Assembly: GCF_019279795.1 (NCBI RefSeq)
Contig: NC_056725.1
Span: forward strand, 1,752,960,916-1,753,024,915
Length of the DNA stretch: 64,000 nucleotides
Direction: 5' to 3'
Origin: Protopterus annectens
Lineage: Eukaryota; Chordata; Ceratodontiformes; Protopteridae
The position numbers were made by a program, and so were the translations under genes. The notes below the pieces were generated by a model. That model did no database searches and had not been told where the DNA came from. It worked only from the letters and a program-made list of their open reading frames with translations. Positions 1-11,730 of the stretch are shown in pieces (positions within the stretch are counted from its first letter, which is position 1; the number at the start of each line of letters is the position of its first letter).

Positions 1-276
1 TTTCACATCAGACCTGTTGGCTTGTCTGTGGGAGTACTGTGGGGTAAACCACTTAAAGACCACCCATACCATCCCCAGACCAATGGCCTTGTGGAGAGGT
101 TAAGCTCTACACTAAAGACCATGCTACGGGCATTTGCAGACCAGTTTAAGAGGGAGTGGGACAAATATTTGTCCCATCTATTGTTTGCTTACAAAGAAGT
201 GCCCCAGTGTCAGCCCCACCTGCATGATAAAGTTCCCATCAGACCAGTCCTTAAAGCTGGACTATTACATAAGTAA
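1..276 (+). pseudogene. Gypsy-type LTR retrotransposon integrase, C-terminal remnant
   Basis: Translation shows the end of a Ty3/gypsy integrase catalytic core: FTSD in the frame starting at base 2, then after a one-base frame change HPQTNGLVER from about base 67, followed by a WDKYL..LLFAYKEVP stretch. In this family TSD carries the second catalytic Asp and the Glu after NGLVE is the third acidic residue; the enzyme joins element cDNA to host DNA. The element enters from outside the window, so its length is unknown. Homology stops after VPQ and a stop follows at 274-276. No chromodomain, LTR or polypurine tract is seen downstream. The frame break and truncation mark it as inactive. Confidence 0.85.
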
Positions 277-569
277 TCTTATTTCTTAGAAACACTTATG
301 ATTTTCATGTATTTTTTTATGTTTTTCTTAGGGAATAGGATGCATTAATATTATGCCATGCATTTTCTCTATACACATATTTTTGTATATAATATTTTAT
401 TTTAATGTGTTTATATATTTAATGATCAATGTCTCTATGCTTTTGTTGGTGCTTTAAGGCAACCTTAATTATTTAATTAATATTTAATTGTATTAGATTG
501 CTTTTGTTAGAATAGGAAGTGATGTAGGTGCTATTATATAAGTGATGTTTTTTAGCCTTGTTTTAATGT

Positions 570-610
570 CTGAGGAAGCAGTTGGTTTAACTGTGAAAGC
601 ACTTACGTTT
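570..610 (+). other. Hammerhead-like core motif (CTGAGGA, hairpin, GAAA)
   Basis: CTGAGGA at 570-576 fits the hammerhead CUGANGA box. A potential 5-bp hairpin CAGTT/AACTG follows, then GAAA at 595-598 and GCACTTAC. The same layout recurs at 42042-42074, and a partial one occurs in the Penelope-like element near 4110. Penelope-like elements are known to carry hammerhead ribozymes, so this may be a remnant of such an end. I could not build a convincing stem I, so ribozyme activity is not claimed. Confidence 0.3.
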
Positions 611-1027
611 CATAAGAAAAGCTTTTTGCGTTTGAACCTGGAGCCATCATGTAGTTCTACTCTTCTTTTGCTTTCTGGTTTCTTAAAAAAGGTTCATACC
701 TTTTTTGGATTAAAGGTTATTGAGTTATGATCATATCTTCTTAGTGGTTTCCCAACATTAATGTTGTGTACTAAGTTCTCAACATAATAGCAATTAAGTC
801 TAGCAAGTTGTTACCTCTTGTGTTCTCCTTAGCTAACTGAGTCAAGCTATGGAATGTTGTTATGTCTATCAACTCCTTTGTTTAAGAAGACTTAGCAATA
901 AGTTCAGTCTACTTAATGTCAGGGTAATTGTTGTCCCCCAACAATAAAGTATTTCTGAAATCAAGGATTTTATCCAAATACTGCAAGAACTCCTGAGGTT
1001 TGGTTTAGTCCATATTTGGGCTACAAT

Positions 1028-1030
<3 letters not shown>

Positions 1031-1086
<56 letters not shown>
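1031..1086. repeat. (AT)n microsatellite, 28 units
   Basis: An uninterrupted alternating A/T run of 56 bp, read directly. Confidence 0.97.
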
Positions 1087-1090
<4 letters not shown>

Positions 1091-2007
1091 AAATCAATGT
1101 CTCTCTGTAGATGTTTATTGATATCAAGGTAGATGGTGTAGACTTACAAATAAGTAATTTAATGCCTACTCCTCTTAATTTGTCTCTGAGGCATTCATAT
1201 TTTCTATAAAATATATTTTTTTATATAAGTATGTTCTAAGTTCATACCACAAAGTAGTCTTACTTTGTCTACTGTACAGGATACCTGCATACCACTGAGA
1301 GCCGCCCCCCATACTCACCTGTTTAGAAACCTTGCCTCTGTCTCTCTCTGCCATCTATAAGTTAATCAGTACCCTAGTGTCAACTCTCTCTTAGTTAGCT
1401 ATAGTCTTTTTGTTTTTCTGTTTGTGGTTTCCTTTTAACTGTTTTTATCTTACTGCAAATACCTGTGTATACCTTGCTATTACATCACTTCCTTCTCTGT
1501 CTACACCTCCCCACCTCTTCTACTTACCTGCTGACTCTCACTGTGGGCTCCTTACTCTTTCCCTCCTGCCCTGCTGATTGTTTCTTGTGGTGACTCTTGC
1601 TGGCCAATCCCTCTCCGTTCGCCCTCTCTACACTCGGGCTCACTTTGCTCCCCTCCCACCCACCCCCTCCCTCATATCACTTCCTTTACACTTAACCACC
1701 TAATCACTTCCTCCCCTAACTCCAACCCTTCCTGTCTGCTATAACATTCTAAACACCTTACCCTCCCCTACTTATCACTTCATAGTTTAGTCTGCTGCAA
1801 ATCCTCCTTCTTTCTATATATCCCCCACTCATCCTACAGGTTGTTTCACTTACATTTTACTTCAGCTCTCTAACAGGTCCAACAACTTACTTTTCCTAGT
1901 CCCTTACCCACTCCTCACTCTATCCCAATCCTACTTCCCCACCTTAGGGCATGACGTTTGCAACCCTCTTGATTTTCCTCTTGCCTCCATTACTTCTCCT
2001 TCTCATT

Positions 2008-2221
2008 CTTACATCTTGTACTACTCCATTACCACCTGTCCATAGAGACCCCACTAATCCCCATACTAACTGTTCTCTCATCTCTAGTACTCTCTACAAT
2101 CTCCTCTCCTCTATCTTACATCTTGTACTACTCCATTACCACCTGTCCATAGAGATCCCACTAATCCCCATACTAACTGTTTCTCATCTGTGCAGTACTC
2201 TATCACAATCTCCTCTTCTAT
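2008..2221 (+). repeat. 107-bp tandem duplication in the L2 5' region
   Basis: CTTACATCTTGTACTACTCC begins at 2008 and again at 2115. The two copies stay nearly identical through the CCATACTAACTGTT stretch. It lies just upstream of the L2 reading frame. Confidence 0.85.
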
Positions 2222-2299
2222 ATTTTGCATGAACATCCCTCTGCCTAAAATCAAACTCCCCCCCCCCACTCTCTAGCATCTAAAACAAAGACTAAGTAT

Positions 2300-3917
2300 T
2301 TGACTTACAACCCATTTAATTTCAAACTTTACCAACTTCATGTAACCTGGCTTCTATCAGGAGACATACATCCAAATCCTGGGCCCATCCATCACCCCAC
2401 CATGCATAACTCTACCTCTCCCAACTTAATAAACTCATCCTTGCCAAACAAACATATTTTCTTTTACTCTATGAATGCCCATAGCATTATAAACAAAGTT
2501 AGTAAAATCCATGCTTGGATAGTCTTCCACACCCCTGATGTCATCACCCTAACAGAGACTTGACTAAAACCCCAAACCTGTGATAAAGACATTCTCCCCC
2601 CTGGTTGTAATATACTCTTCATAGATCGCCCAAACAAAAAAGGGGGTGGCGTTGCCATCCTCTATTCCAACCACCTCACTATTACAAGTATTATGAAACC
2701 TATCCCATCCTTTTCTTCTGCTGAACTACTTACAGCTAACCTTAAAATAAATGACTACACCACTGTCACAGTAGCAGCCATCTATATTCCTCCAGGAGAC
2801 AACATTCCTCTGCTTGAAAATATTCTTTCATACATTTCTCAACACATCCCCAATGAAACTATCCTCCTTGGGGATGTCAACATTAACTGGTTAACTCTCA
2901 GTAATCGAAACTCTAATACTCATATTAATTTATATGGCTTTACACTGCTAATCTCCCAACCTACCCATACAAATAACTCTTACACATCTAGTACTCTTAT
3001 TGACTGGGTATTTGTATCTAATCCTTCCAAATATCATAACCCTGAAACCCTACCAAACACCCTGAGTGATCACTCCCCTATAAAAGTGCTTAGGTTCACT
3101 CCCCACTTCTCAAAACCTCCTAAGTTTATCACTTGTCGTAAACTCTCTAATTCCATCCAGAAACCTTTAATGCCCTCCTCTCTAAAGTAAACTGGAAATT
3201 CCTTACCCAACTCCCACTAGAAGAAGCAGTCCTAGCTTTCAATTCCATCTTTCTTAGCATCTTAGACTCACATGCTCCCCCTCGCAAAGTCTGAATTAAG
3301 TCCAACATATCTCCGTGGCTTTTAAAAGCCACTCGTACCCTTATGATAACTAGAGACAAATTATGGAAAAAATGGTCACAAACTAAGCTCTCAGCAGACT
3401 TACAAAAATATAAAATACTCAGAAATCTGACAAGAAAACACATAAACAAAGATAAAAATGACTTCTATACCAAACCTCCCACAACCCTAAAATCTAGTTC
3501 TAAAAAATCTGGAACTCTATTAGCCAAATATTACATTTTGGTAATCTTAGCTCCCTCAATCCATGCCCAGACAAAACATCTGAAGAAACTGCCACTATAT
3601 TCAATACCTATTTTATCAATTCAATATCTAAGCTACTGAACCCTAACCCAAACTCCTCTACTACTAACATCTCTAACTTTTCTGAACCTACTCCTAATAC
3701 TATCTCCTCAAATACCTTCTCCCTCAAACCTGTACCTACTAGCTACATCAAAACTCTACTCTCTAAATTAAAACCATGCTCAGCATCAGCTGACAATATT
3801 CCTTCCACTTTTCTTCTCCTAGCAGCTGACACTCTCGCTCTCCCTGAATCTATCCTAATTAATCCCCCTATCTCTGAGTCTAAAATCCCTTCCATCTGGA
3901 AACAATGCTACACTCTA
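2300..3917 (+). pseudogene. L2 ORF2, 5' part: 2A-like motif, endonuclease domain, start of reverse transcriptase
   Basis: The frame starting at 2300 reads LLSGDIHPNPGP, then the endonuclease/exonuclease/phosphatase (EEP) domain: SMNAHSI with its Asn, LTET with the metal-binding Glu, a stop (TGA) where a Trp is expected, GGGVAIL near 2645, AIYIPPGD near 2785, LLGDVNINW near 2860 and LSDHSPI near 3065. In this family the domain nicks the target DNA to prime reverse transcription. A basic linker (RDKLWKKW, near 3350) and the reverse transcriptase N-terminus ending SIWKQCYTL follow, and that ends at the Penelope insertion. Several frameshifts and stops between 3190 and 3900 break the frame. It continues at 5587. 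Confidence 0.88.
3906..3917. repeat. Target site duplication, left copy, of the Penelope-like insertion
   Basis: TGCTACACTCTA at 3906-3917 is identical to 5575-5586. Removing 3918-5586 restores the L2 reading frame across the junction (SIWKQCYTL then PIHKRGN), which supports this as the exact insertion site. Confidence 0.95.
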
Positions 3918-5574
3918 GAGAATCCACGGGAAGTGCTGCAAAGACCTATACCACCAAAGAAAAGCAGCCACACCAGACCGATGTCTCACAGGGCGATAGT
4001 AAACTCACAATAAGGCTCTGAAAGCATATATGAAGCAAGAATCCAAAACGGTACCAGTTTCAAATTTATTAACGTGGATATAACAAAACAAAAGTAACAC
4101 ACTTCAGAATGACTTCTTCAGATAACACACAACACAAAATGCCACTGTTTAAATATCTACCCATCTGAATCCAATCATTCAATTATTAATTAACTTTTGA
4201 TGATGTCAGAAACTAAATTGCATTCCAACAAGTTTGTAGCCAAAGTTAAAACATTTAAAATGGTACATATAAATAGTTACTGAGTAGTATTACCCATTTT
4301 AAAACATAAGACAAACATTTTTTAAAAATTAAACAAAATATCACTGTCACCAGATTATACTAAAACCTGCTTTAAATAAACGGCTTTCAGTTTTAAGTAG
4401 GGCACTATGGAGATAGAATCATTTAACCCAGGCATTTTGTAGCTTCCAATACAATTTGCCAAAATGTTTCCTATGTGCTAGCCTGGCCTCCCATGGTCCA
4501 CCCCTTATATCTTTAGGAACAGTTTCAATTACAAAGAACAAAAATTTTGCACCTTCACATATAATAGTATGTTTATATAATGCACTGGAAGTTTTAAATT
4601 TGGCTATGTCATACATGTGTCTTTTGAATTGTCGTTCAGTCTTTCAGACATAAAACGCCGGACAATTTTGACATATAGCCAAATAAACTAACCCACTGGA
4701 CATACAATTGTAATAACCAATAGTCTTAATGTCACTGTTTCTGCTCTCCAAATAGAAATGGCTACCTATCATTACATACTTACAGGAGGAACAACGCCCA
4801 CACTTGTATGTACCTATTTTTGTTCTAGAAGTCTGCAAGGGATGCTCAGATTGTTCCAGATATCTCTTCATGTTGTATCCTCTTCTAAATATAGTTTTAA
4901 CCTCCCTGTCTTTAAAAGTATTCAAATCTGTTAATTCCTGGAACATAAGCCACTCCTTCTCTACAATGTTTCTTATGTGTGTTGCATTACCACAAAAATC
5001 AGTGATGAAAGTGAAGTTACCAGATGCCATCCCTGTAGTGCCCAAAGAGTGGCCTCCTCCTTGTCCATGTCTTTTCCCAGAATAGGTCTAAATCTGGAAT
5101 CACGAGCTTCTATAACTTCATTTTGTATAGACATTACCATCTCAAGTGGGTATCCCTTTCCAAGAATAAAGATCTTAAAATTTCACATTGTACTCTAAAA
5201 TCCTGGTCTAGGAAGTCATTACTGCCCTTTGACAATTCCTCTTTTGGAAGCGTGGATGGGAACTAGAATAGTGTAAATACCCATTGGAGAAGGTGGGTTT
5301 TCTGTAAACACATGATTTGACTCCCCCACTTTAGAGTCACATCTAGATAGTTTACACTGTCATGAGTGATTTGATGGGTAAATTTTAAGAACGTCGTAGT
5401 GGTATGTATGTATCGGATAAATTCCTCAATCTCAACCTCAGACCCGTTCCAAAAAATACATATATCGTCGAGAAATCTACAATAATAGCTCCAATTGCTG
5501 GAAAACGGGCTGTTTAAAATAAACTTTTTCTCCCACACATACATAATAATGTCTGCATAGGTGGGGGCACAATT
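3918..5574 (-). mobile_element. Penelope-like element, 5'-truncated, nested in L2
   Basis: This 1657-bp insert lies between perfect 12-bp target duplications. On the minus strand it runs from the last part of a Penelope-type reverse transcriptase through a linker into a GIY-YIG endonuclease. An untranslated tail then extends to 3918 and contains CTGAAGAAG near 4110, the motif common to the ends of such elements. The 5' half of the reverse transcriptase is missing, as expected from incomplete target-primed copying. The insertion is younger than the L2 it interrupts. Confidence 0.92.
4419..5574 (-). pseudogene. Penelope-type reverse transcriptase / GIY-YIG endonuclease, broken
   Basis: Reading from 5574 downward: APTYADIIM-like text, then CRFLDDICIFW, which matches the Penelope-type RT catalytic box with its Asp pair, then FLKFTH and VNYLDVTL. 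A frame change near 5260 leads to the linker (LEKGYP, RFRPILGKD) and to the Cys-rich CGRCSSCKY near 4790. The nuclease signature is GLVYLAICQNCPAFYV followed by a stop and KTERQFKRH. In this family YVGKT would be expected, so the stop near 4643 replaces the Gly. The tail ends at the stop near 4419. RT plus GIY-YIG in this order is diagnostic of endonuclease-bearing Penelope-like elements. At least one frameshift and one internal stop make it inactive. Confidence 0.9.
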
Positions 5575-5586
5575 TGCTACACTCTA
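5575..5586. repeat. Target site duplication, right copy
   Basis: TGCTACACTCTA, identical to 3906-3917. Confidence 0.95.
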
Positions 5587-6947
5587 CCTATACACAAAAG
5601 AGGTAACTCCTCTGATATCTCCAACTTTAGATCTATCGCTGTCCTCTCCCCTCTCTCTAAAGTACAATAAAAATGTATTCATAAACAAGTTATGTAGTAT
5701 CTAATACATGAAAGTCTGCTTACACCCACTCAACACAGCTTCAAACCCAAACATAGCACCACTACAGCTCTATTATCCTTCCTCAACACAGTCTCTATAG
5801 CCATGGACGACCATAACTTTATTTCTTGCCTATTCTTGGACCTCTCAAAAGCTTTCAACACTGTCTCACACTCTCTTCTGTTGCACAAACTGTATAACCT
5901 CAACTTCTCCTCTAATACTGTTGCATGGTTCTCCAGCTACATCACTGATATATCTCAATCAGTGAGATGGCACTCACCCCTCCTCTCCCTGTCAAAATGG
6001 GTGTACATCAAGGGTCTATCCTAGGGCCTTTACTTTTTTAATATCTTTACTAATCAGCTCTACACCACCTGTCCTGAGTCATCTTTAGTGTGCAGATGAC
6101 TCTACAGTCATCACCACAGCCAACTCTCCTTCTAAGCTCTTCTCAGGTACTCAGGCATCTTTTAACTTAGTTGAAACATGACTCTCCAGCAACCAGCTCA
6201 TCCTTAAACCTAAAAAAACAAAGCTGTTACTCTTCCAACCTAAAAAGTTCATAAATATTAAACCCTCATTCTCCATACAGTCCCTTAATAGCACTCCCAT
6301 TCAGGCAGAATCCAGTACTAAGTTCTTAGGCATAGCCATTGACGATCAGCTTAAATTTGACTTCCATGTTAATAACAGTATCAAAAAGACACATTCAAAA
6401 CTAGGGCTCCTTTACCGTAACAAGAAATTCCTTACCTCTGAAGCCAAGATTACTCTCTCTCTCACCTACCTTCTACCCAGTCTAATGTACAATTCTCAAA
6501 TTCTCACAAATCATATTTCAGCACTCCTGACCAAACTTGAATCTATCCACAACAAGGTAGCTAGATTTGCTGCCCAACAAACTTACAAATCCCATCACTG
6601 TCTCTCTCTAAAACACCTAAACTGGCTTGAATTACCCCACCAGCTTCTTCTCTCTCAGCTCCAGATCATCCATTCTACCCTATGCCAGCCTTCTACTGCC
6701 CAGCACTATCCCCTCTCATCTCCCTTTATTCTCCCTCCAGACCTCTCCGAAGCTCTAACCAAGACCTACTACAAATCTACAAACCCAAGTCTAAATTTGG
6801 ACGCAACATGTACAGCTATCACCCTACTATTGCCTGGAATAGGCTCCCGCTAGAAATCAGGACTCTTAAACATCCTAAACAATTTAAGACAGCCACCAAA
6901 GTGCACTTTAAAAGTCACTGGTCTTGCCACTGCACTCTCCCTCCTTA
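5587..6947 (+). pseudogene. L2 ORF2, 3' part: reverse transcriptase
   Basis: Continues the frame broken at 3917. Non-LTR reverse transcriptase landmarks appear in order: FRSIAVLSPLSK near 5620, STTTALLSF near 5760, LFLDLSKAFNTVSH near 5830 (first catalytic Asp), GSILGPLLF near 6015 in a shifted frame, and ADDSTVITTA near 6095 (catalytic Asp pair; the residue before is not a clean Tyr). Then LKPKKTKLLLF near 6205, TKFLGIAIDDQLKF near 6320 and the C-terminal HNKVARFA and LNWLELPHQ of the L2 clade near 6550-6640. In the family this enzyme copies the element RNA from nicked DNA. At least two frameshifts are present. Confidence 0.9.
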
Positions 6948-7437
6948 ACATCTCCTTCTTCTCTACCTTAATCTACTTTCTGCCCTTAACCCACTCTTCT
7001 CACTAGCTCTCTCTAATCTTCCTTGACTACTCTTTCTACTGTCTTCTAAAATCTATTAAGCAAATTGCCTCAGAGAAACATTTTGTTGTAATTGTCTTAC
7101 CTTCATGCAACTACATCATGATAAAACTGGGTTTTTTAACCACTTACCCCAAAAACTGTACTCATCTTAATGACATATTTCTTTTTATACAGCTTGAAAT
7201 AGTTATGCTACACTCCTGATTACTGACACCGTATAACATTGTATTGCTACTTAATGCCTTGTAATAATCCCATAACATTGCTGTTTAATGCTAATTTATA
7301 ATGAAAATTGTATAATATGTTGGAGCTTTTCTCCCCGGGCCCCTGCTGAAAAAGGGCTCTTCAGCTCAGTCGGACAATCCCTGTCAACAAATGTAAAATA
7401 AAATAAATAAAATAAAATAATAATAAAATAACACATG

Positions 7438-8369
7438 GAACTTGTATCAAATGAGTTCCATACTTCAGCTATTGCCACCACTTTTCAGGTCATTATAATT
7501 ACTGCCAATACTTTGAGCATTGCAGAAATAACCATTTAGACAATGATTAGATACATGTTTTCTTCTCATATTGTTTACATTTCCTAAAAAAATGATTGAT
7601 GCAATCAGATATGTTTCCACTTAAAATTCCGGCCCTGTAATGAATTAGAAGGAATTTGCCACCAAACTCATGTGTCAGTCACAAACACAATCCTCCCCAA
7701 TTTGTTACTAAGCTTATATTATAGACTGTGCAAGGTTGACTTAGCAATGTATTAAATGCATAAACTTTTGTAAACAAGTAATTGACACATTGTGGAGATG
7801 GAATAATCTTGGTAAATTACACCTTTGTTGAATTTGTTTCCAAGAATGTCAGCACTTGTAATAGTGATTGTCTAAACACCCTTTGATTGTGAATGTGTAC
7901 TCCCTTGAACTTGCTAATAATGGCTAAAACCAGGCAGTGTCTTGGTAGGCTGTAAGACCACCCCCAGGACACAGACCTCCTTCTCACCTCTCCTTGAAGG
8001 GATTATTGCTGCAAACATACTGCATCATCCATAGCTTCACCCCTCCATACTAACAGCACTGGCATGTCATCGGCATTATTCTGTAAATATATGTGTTTAT
8101 CTGCCTCGTCTAAGATAACTTCCATCCTTTTTGAATTTCTAATAAACAGAATAAGAGGGGCAATGTTTCAGTCCATCTGATCTACACCCCATCAACTGAA
8201 ATGGTGGGCACACTAGTATTACGTGATGCACTGTCTTTGTTTCTGATGTCTTACACTAATAATTAGGAACTTCTTTACATACTCATGGCTGTAGCTCTAA
8301 CATTTAAGATTGTTGCTGAGGACTCAGATCTAACAGCCATGGTAAATGCATTTTATAATAATAGCAATG
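7438..8369. other. Unrecognised non-coding DNA
   Basis: No coding similarity or clear repeat was recognised. Composition is AT-rich with no long run. Confidence 0.5.
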
Positions 8370-8574
8370 TAGAGGCAGTTGATGCAGAGGGTTAAGGCTA
8401 TGATTTGTAGTTCTTATGATACAGGGTTTGATTCCCCCAGCCTTCATTTGCCATCTGTTTGATCCTGAGCAAGTCACTTAATCAAACAGTGTTTAAAGGC
8501 AACTGGGAATTTGGGCTCAGCTCCTCAAAGGTCCCCTGGACTGAAAGCCTAGTAACTATCTATGAACCTATACT
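8370..8574 (+). mobile_element. CORE-SINE, copy 1 (tRNA-like head, MIR-like core, CR1-like tail)
   Basis: The head has GGTTTGATTCCCCC near 8427, resembling a tRNA B box. The centre has GAGCAAGTCACTTAATC near 8467, close to the conserved core shared by MIR and other CORE-SINEs. The end, GCCTAGTAACTATCTATGAACC, resembles the CR1 3' end at 17785-17830. A second copy is at 37223-37443. Such elements are transcribed by RNA polymerase III and copied by a partner LINE; the tail suggests CR1 as partner. Confidence 0.78.
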
Positions 8575-9089
8575 TGGACACTGGTATGTCATACAAAGGT
8601 CTCCTGACAAGGTCTCCTCACCCTCTACATCATAAAAAGAATGCACTCTCTTTTTTGAAATGTAATTGTTGTGTGCATTAACATCAATGTATTTAGCATT
8701 TTTCTTGCCAGAAAAGGCATTTGTCTTTAGATACTTTGATATCAATACAGGTGATCTTAAGGATCACCCCATGCCCAAAAGAAAAGAGCGAAAACAAAAT
8801 TGCAATCAGATTTAACTGATATAGGGCATTACTGTGAATTTTTTTATATGACAGCAGCCCCCCATGACTACCTATATCTCTTGGGTCATCATAACTTCTA
8901 CAAAACGCAAATAATTTAGTTTTGTACAAAAAAATCAGGTATTTGCCTTTTGCCATTATTCAGTAAATTAAAAAAAAAAAACAAAGACTATCACAATATA
9001 TCTTGTAACACAATACATGTCTTCGACTGTTTTTATATATCTATTGTTTTGTATACTATCTCATGTGTAGTCTGTAATGCTTTCTACTG
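8575..9089. other. Unrecognised AT-rich DNA
   Basis: No coding similarity or repeat family recognised; the short frames here lack family motifs. Confidence 0.5.
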
Positions 9090-9182
9090 TACCTGGAGCT
9101 TTTCTCCCCAGGTCTCCATTGAAAACGGGTTCTGTAGATCCAGTCAGACTATCCTGGAAAACAAGCATCAAATAAATAAATA
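9090..9182 (+). mobile_element. L2 3' end, severely 5'-truncated
   Basis: GGAGCTTTTCTCCCCAGG near 9099, a GTCAGACTATCC stretch and a terminal CAAATAAATAAATAA match the 3' end of the L2 copy at 7321-7437. Only the last 90 or so bases are present. Confidence 0.85.
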
Positions 9183-9572
9183 ACATTTGTCTGAGTTGAG
9201 CACTTGTGTTTCACAAAAAAAATGACTCACAACCTTAACAGTTCCACTGTGTTTGGAAGTCTTTGCAATGAAACAATAATAAAACAGGTTTTGGAGTTTT
9301 CCTTGATTTTGACAAGTAACAAGGAACAAAGGCGCATACCTTTTGTACAACAAGTGTGCCCATTTCTGAGCTTCAAGTATTACCTGTAATCAGTTTTTGT
9401 ATTGAGGAATATTTATTTTTGTTTACTCAGATCTAGAAAAGTGCCACCCAAACACACACACCACAACCACCACCAACACACTACCACTGTGCCTTAATGT
9501 AAAACAAATGTCAAACTCTGAGCTAAGTATAACAACTAAGATCACAAGTGTTCAAACCTAATCTGCTAATAA
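9183..9572. other. Unrecognised non-coding DNA
   Basis: Nothing recognised beyond an A/C-rich patch near 9450-9490. Confidence 0.5.
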
Positions 9573-9581
9573 ATATAATGT

Positions 9582-9850
9582 GGGTCTATATTAGATAAAC
9601 AAAAGTTTATCTTACCGAACGCTAACATGAGCGAAAATCCCGGAACCCGAAAACGGAATTGTGAGATCGCAGTACAGTGAAGATGGGAGTATTTGCTTTT
9701 TCCCCACTGTAGTGCAATCTCGGAGTTGGAATATATATTTAGCGGGGAGTGTGTGGTGTGCAGCCCCCCACAATTGCAGTTTCGAGTTCCTGGATTTTTG
9801 ATAATGTCAGCATTCAGTAAAATAAACTTTTGTTTATCTAATATAGACCC
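9582..9850. mobile_element. Foldback MITE 1 (GGGTCTATATTAG ends)
   Basis: The element is 269 bp. Its left end GGGTCTATATTAGATAAAC is the exact reverse complement of the right end, and imperfect complementarity extends about 80 bp inward. It is flanked by ATATAATGT at 9573-9581 and 9851-9859, a 9-bp target duplication. It contains an internal core (9705-9770: CACTGTAGTGCAATCTCGGA and a C/G-rich patch) shared with the MITE at 39831. No coding capacity. Long inverted repeats with 8-9 bp duplications suggest MULE-like mobilisation; that assignment is inference. Confidence 0.88.
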
Positions 9851-10189
9851 ATATAATGTGATATCTAAAATAAGATAATGCAATATTTAAATATGTAGTT
9901 CTCTGTTTCTTCATACTTTATCAGACATTTTCTCAAACAGTACCCAATCAAACACTTATTTAAAGAAACACTAATTTACATAAAAGTGGCATGTCAGGAA
10001 AACAAATGTTCTTATTATGCAGATGTTTTACCTGAAACACAGCTTACACAATGCAGACCTCTATTTCATGACGTTATTTCCTTAAAATAATAAATTCAGT
10101 TTTTGCTATCTTATTTTTGGATGCTCATATGTTATTAAGTTCATAGGATATTACTAGGCTAACAGCTTATGACACTTACTAGCCTAGCC

Positions 10190-10310
10190 ATTATTACTCA
10201 AATTTTACCCAGTTTTCAATCCTGAAGGGCTAGAGGATGGCTTAGGTTTGTGCCTAAGCTTCTGAGTATTTTACAAACTGCCCCTGTCCATAAGGGACAT
10301 GGGGACTACT
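10190..10310 (-). repeat. Dispersed repeat fragment related to 42340-42545
   Basis: CCATAAGGGACATGGGGACT near 10290 and nearby sequence match the reverse complement of 42355-42420. The + copy there ends in CCTATGAACCTATCAGCCTATG, like the CR1 tail at 17830, so this is probably a CR1-derived fragment in reverse. Confidence 0.5.
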
Positions 10311-10519
10311 CCAGGAGTGAATTTATAGTTTCCCATCCATTGATGCATTTGAAGAGGGTCAGTGAAGGGGTCTGTTTTACATGAATAGGAAGCCTGTTCC
10401 TGAGAAAGGGTAATATCTCTGAGACACATATCTGCCTTTCCAGCATGCTTTTTGTTTCTATCATAGAGCAGGTTTAGATCCCTAGATCAGGTGACCCTTA
10501 TGCAGTTTGCCTTGTGAAT

Positions 10520-10995
10520 GTGTAACAGTTCCATCAGGGATAGATTTGTGAGTGCCTTGTGGGTTAGGCATAGATCACCCCTTAATAGTCACTACAAGAC
10601 AGAGTAAAGGGATAGGGCTTTTAGTCTATCTGCATAAGTACAATAACACAGGCACATCAGTACCTTCAATACCGCTAGCAAATGCATGCTTGCTGAACAG
10701 TAAAATGGATGACCTGAGGCTGGAACTCTACAGCAAAAATAAGGTGAGAAACACCTGTTTATTGATGATTACTGAGACATGACTGTATAACAAGATCAAT
10801 GATAGTGCTATTAGCTTAGAAGGTCTCACATTCTTTTGTGCAGACAGATGTCAAGCTTTGTGTGGAAAGGCCATGGGAGGTGGAGTCTGCATCTATGTGA
10901 ATGAAAGATGGAGTAAGAACTGTGAGAATGTTCAGTCACATTGCTCTGACAATCTGCAGTACCTGTCTTTAAAATGCAGACCCTTTTATGTACCT
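10520..10995 (+). pseudogene. Rex1/CR1-group LINE, endonuclease N-terminal part (broken by insertion)
   Basis: The frame from about 10552 reads NSKMDDLRLEL near 10697, then LLMITET followed by a stop where Trp is expected, then SLEGLTFF, GKAMGGGVCIYVNERW near 10870 and KCRPFYVPREL near 10976. These are the first blocks of the EEP endonuclease of Rex1-like elements common in fish. The frame is cut at about 10995 and resumes at 19185 with VTVVYIPPSAS, the next family block. The two halves are therefore one LINE separated by 8.2 kb. The start is not certain because the sequence upstream is unrecognised. Confidence 0.82.
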
Positions 10996-11730
10996 AGAGA
11001 GCTAAATGGAATTTTTTTATTTATTTATTGATTTATTTATTTTACATTTGTTGACCGGGATAGTCTAACTGGATTTATGTCCATTTTCAGTAGAGTCCCG
11101 GGGAGATAAGCTCCAGGAGATACAGGTACTAGTTGTTATACAGTTAAATACTACAAAATTTAAACAGTTCAGGAATCTTCACAGTTTATACAAAAAGCAT
11201 GTTACAAGCATTAGATAAGATATTTTAGACTTTATGTACAAGACTTCATTAGTAACTAGAAAGTAATTGTTAAACAAATACATACTTCAAATGTCAACAG
11301 TTCAGCAATGATCACAGTTTAAACAATACTTGTTGCCTGCCTTAGGTAGGATGCTTTAGAATTATATGCAGAAGAATTTAACTAGGTATTTTAAATTATC
11401 TCTATTAGGATAAGATATGCTTTTGCCAAGGGTAGGCCTTGATCTAAAAAGACACAGATAGAGCAGGAATTAGGTCTTAAGAGTGGGTATTTGTGATATA
11501 GTATGAGTTTAGTCTGGATTTGTACAGGGGCATAACCAATGGGTTTTAAGATAGAGTTTCAGATTGTGTTTAAAAATTGTAAATGAAGACTGTGATGTAA
11601 GTTCATGGGGGAGTTGGTTCCAATACTTTCCAATTGCATTTGAGAACAGAGCATCTCCTGCCATGTTATTAGATTTACATGTTGATACTAGTAGTTTATT
11701 AGATGAGCGTAAAGTTGAAAGGTTCTTATA

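Larger units (their letters stand above)
277..1289. other. AT-rich region with no gene
   Basis: No coding similarity is recognised in any frame. The stretch holds a TA microsatellite and a hammerhead-like motif, both listed separately. The 62-codon frame at 542-730 has no family resemblance. Confidence 0.6.
1290..7437 (+). mobile_element. L2-type non-LTR retrotransposon, near full length, interrupted
   Basis: A LINE with a pyrimidine-rich 5' region (about 1290-2290), an endonuclease/reverse transcriptase frame (2300-6947) and a 3' end that passes GGAGCTTTTCTCC near 7321 and finishes in an A-rich AAATAAAAT tail at 7395-7437. The same 3' end recurs at 9090-9182 (+) and, reversed, at 11008, 30062, 36872 and about 38570, so this family has been active repeatedly here. 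The 5' region shares CTCTCCGTTCGCCCT (near 1611) with the minus-strand L2 copy ending near 14880. A Penelope-like element splits it at 3917/5575. Many stops and frame changes make it inactive. The left boundary is approximate. Confidence 0.85.

Noticed and set aside
1951..2232. 93-codon Leu-rich frame as an L2 ORF1
   Set aside because: It lies in a pyrimidine-rich 5' region, spans a 107-bp tandem duplication that shifts frame, and has no RNA-binding or zinc-finger motif.
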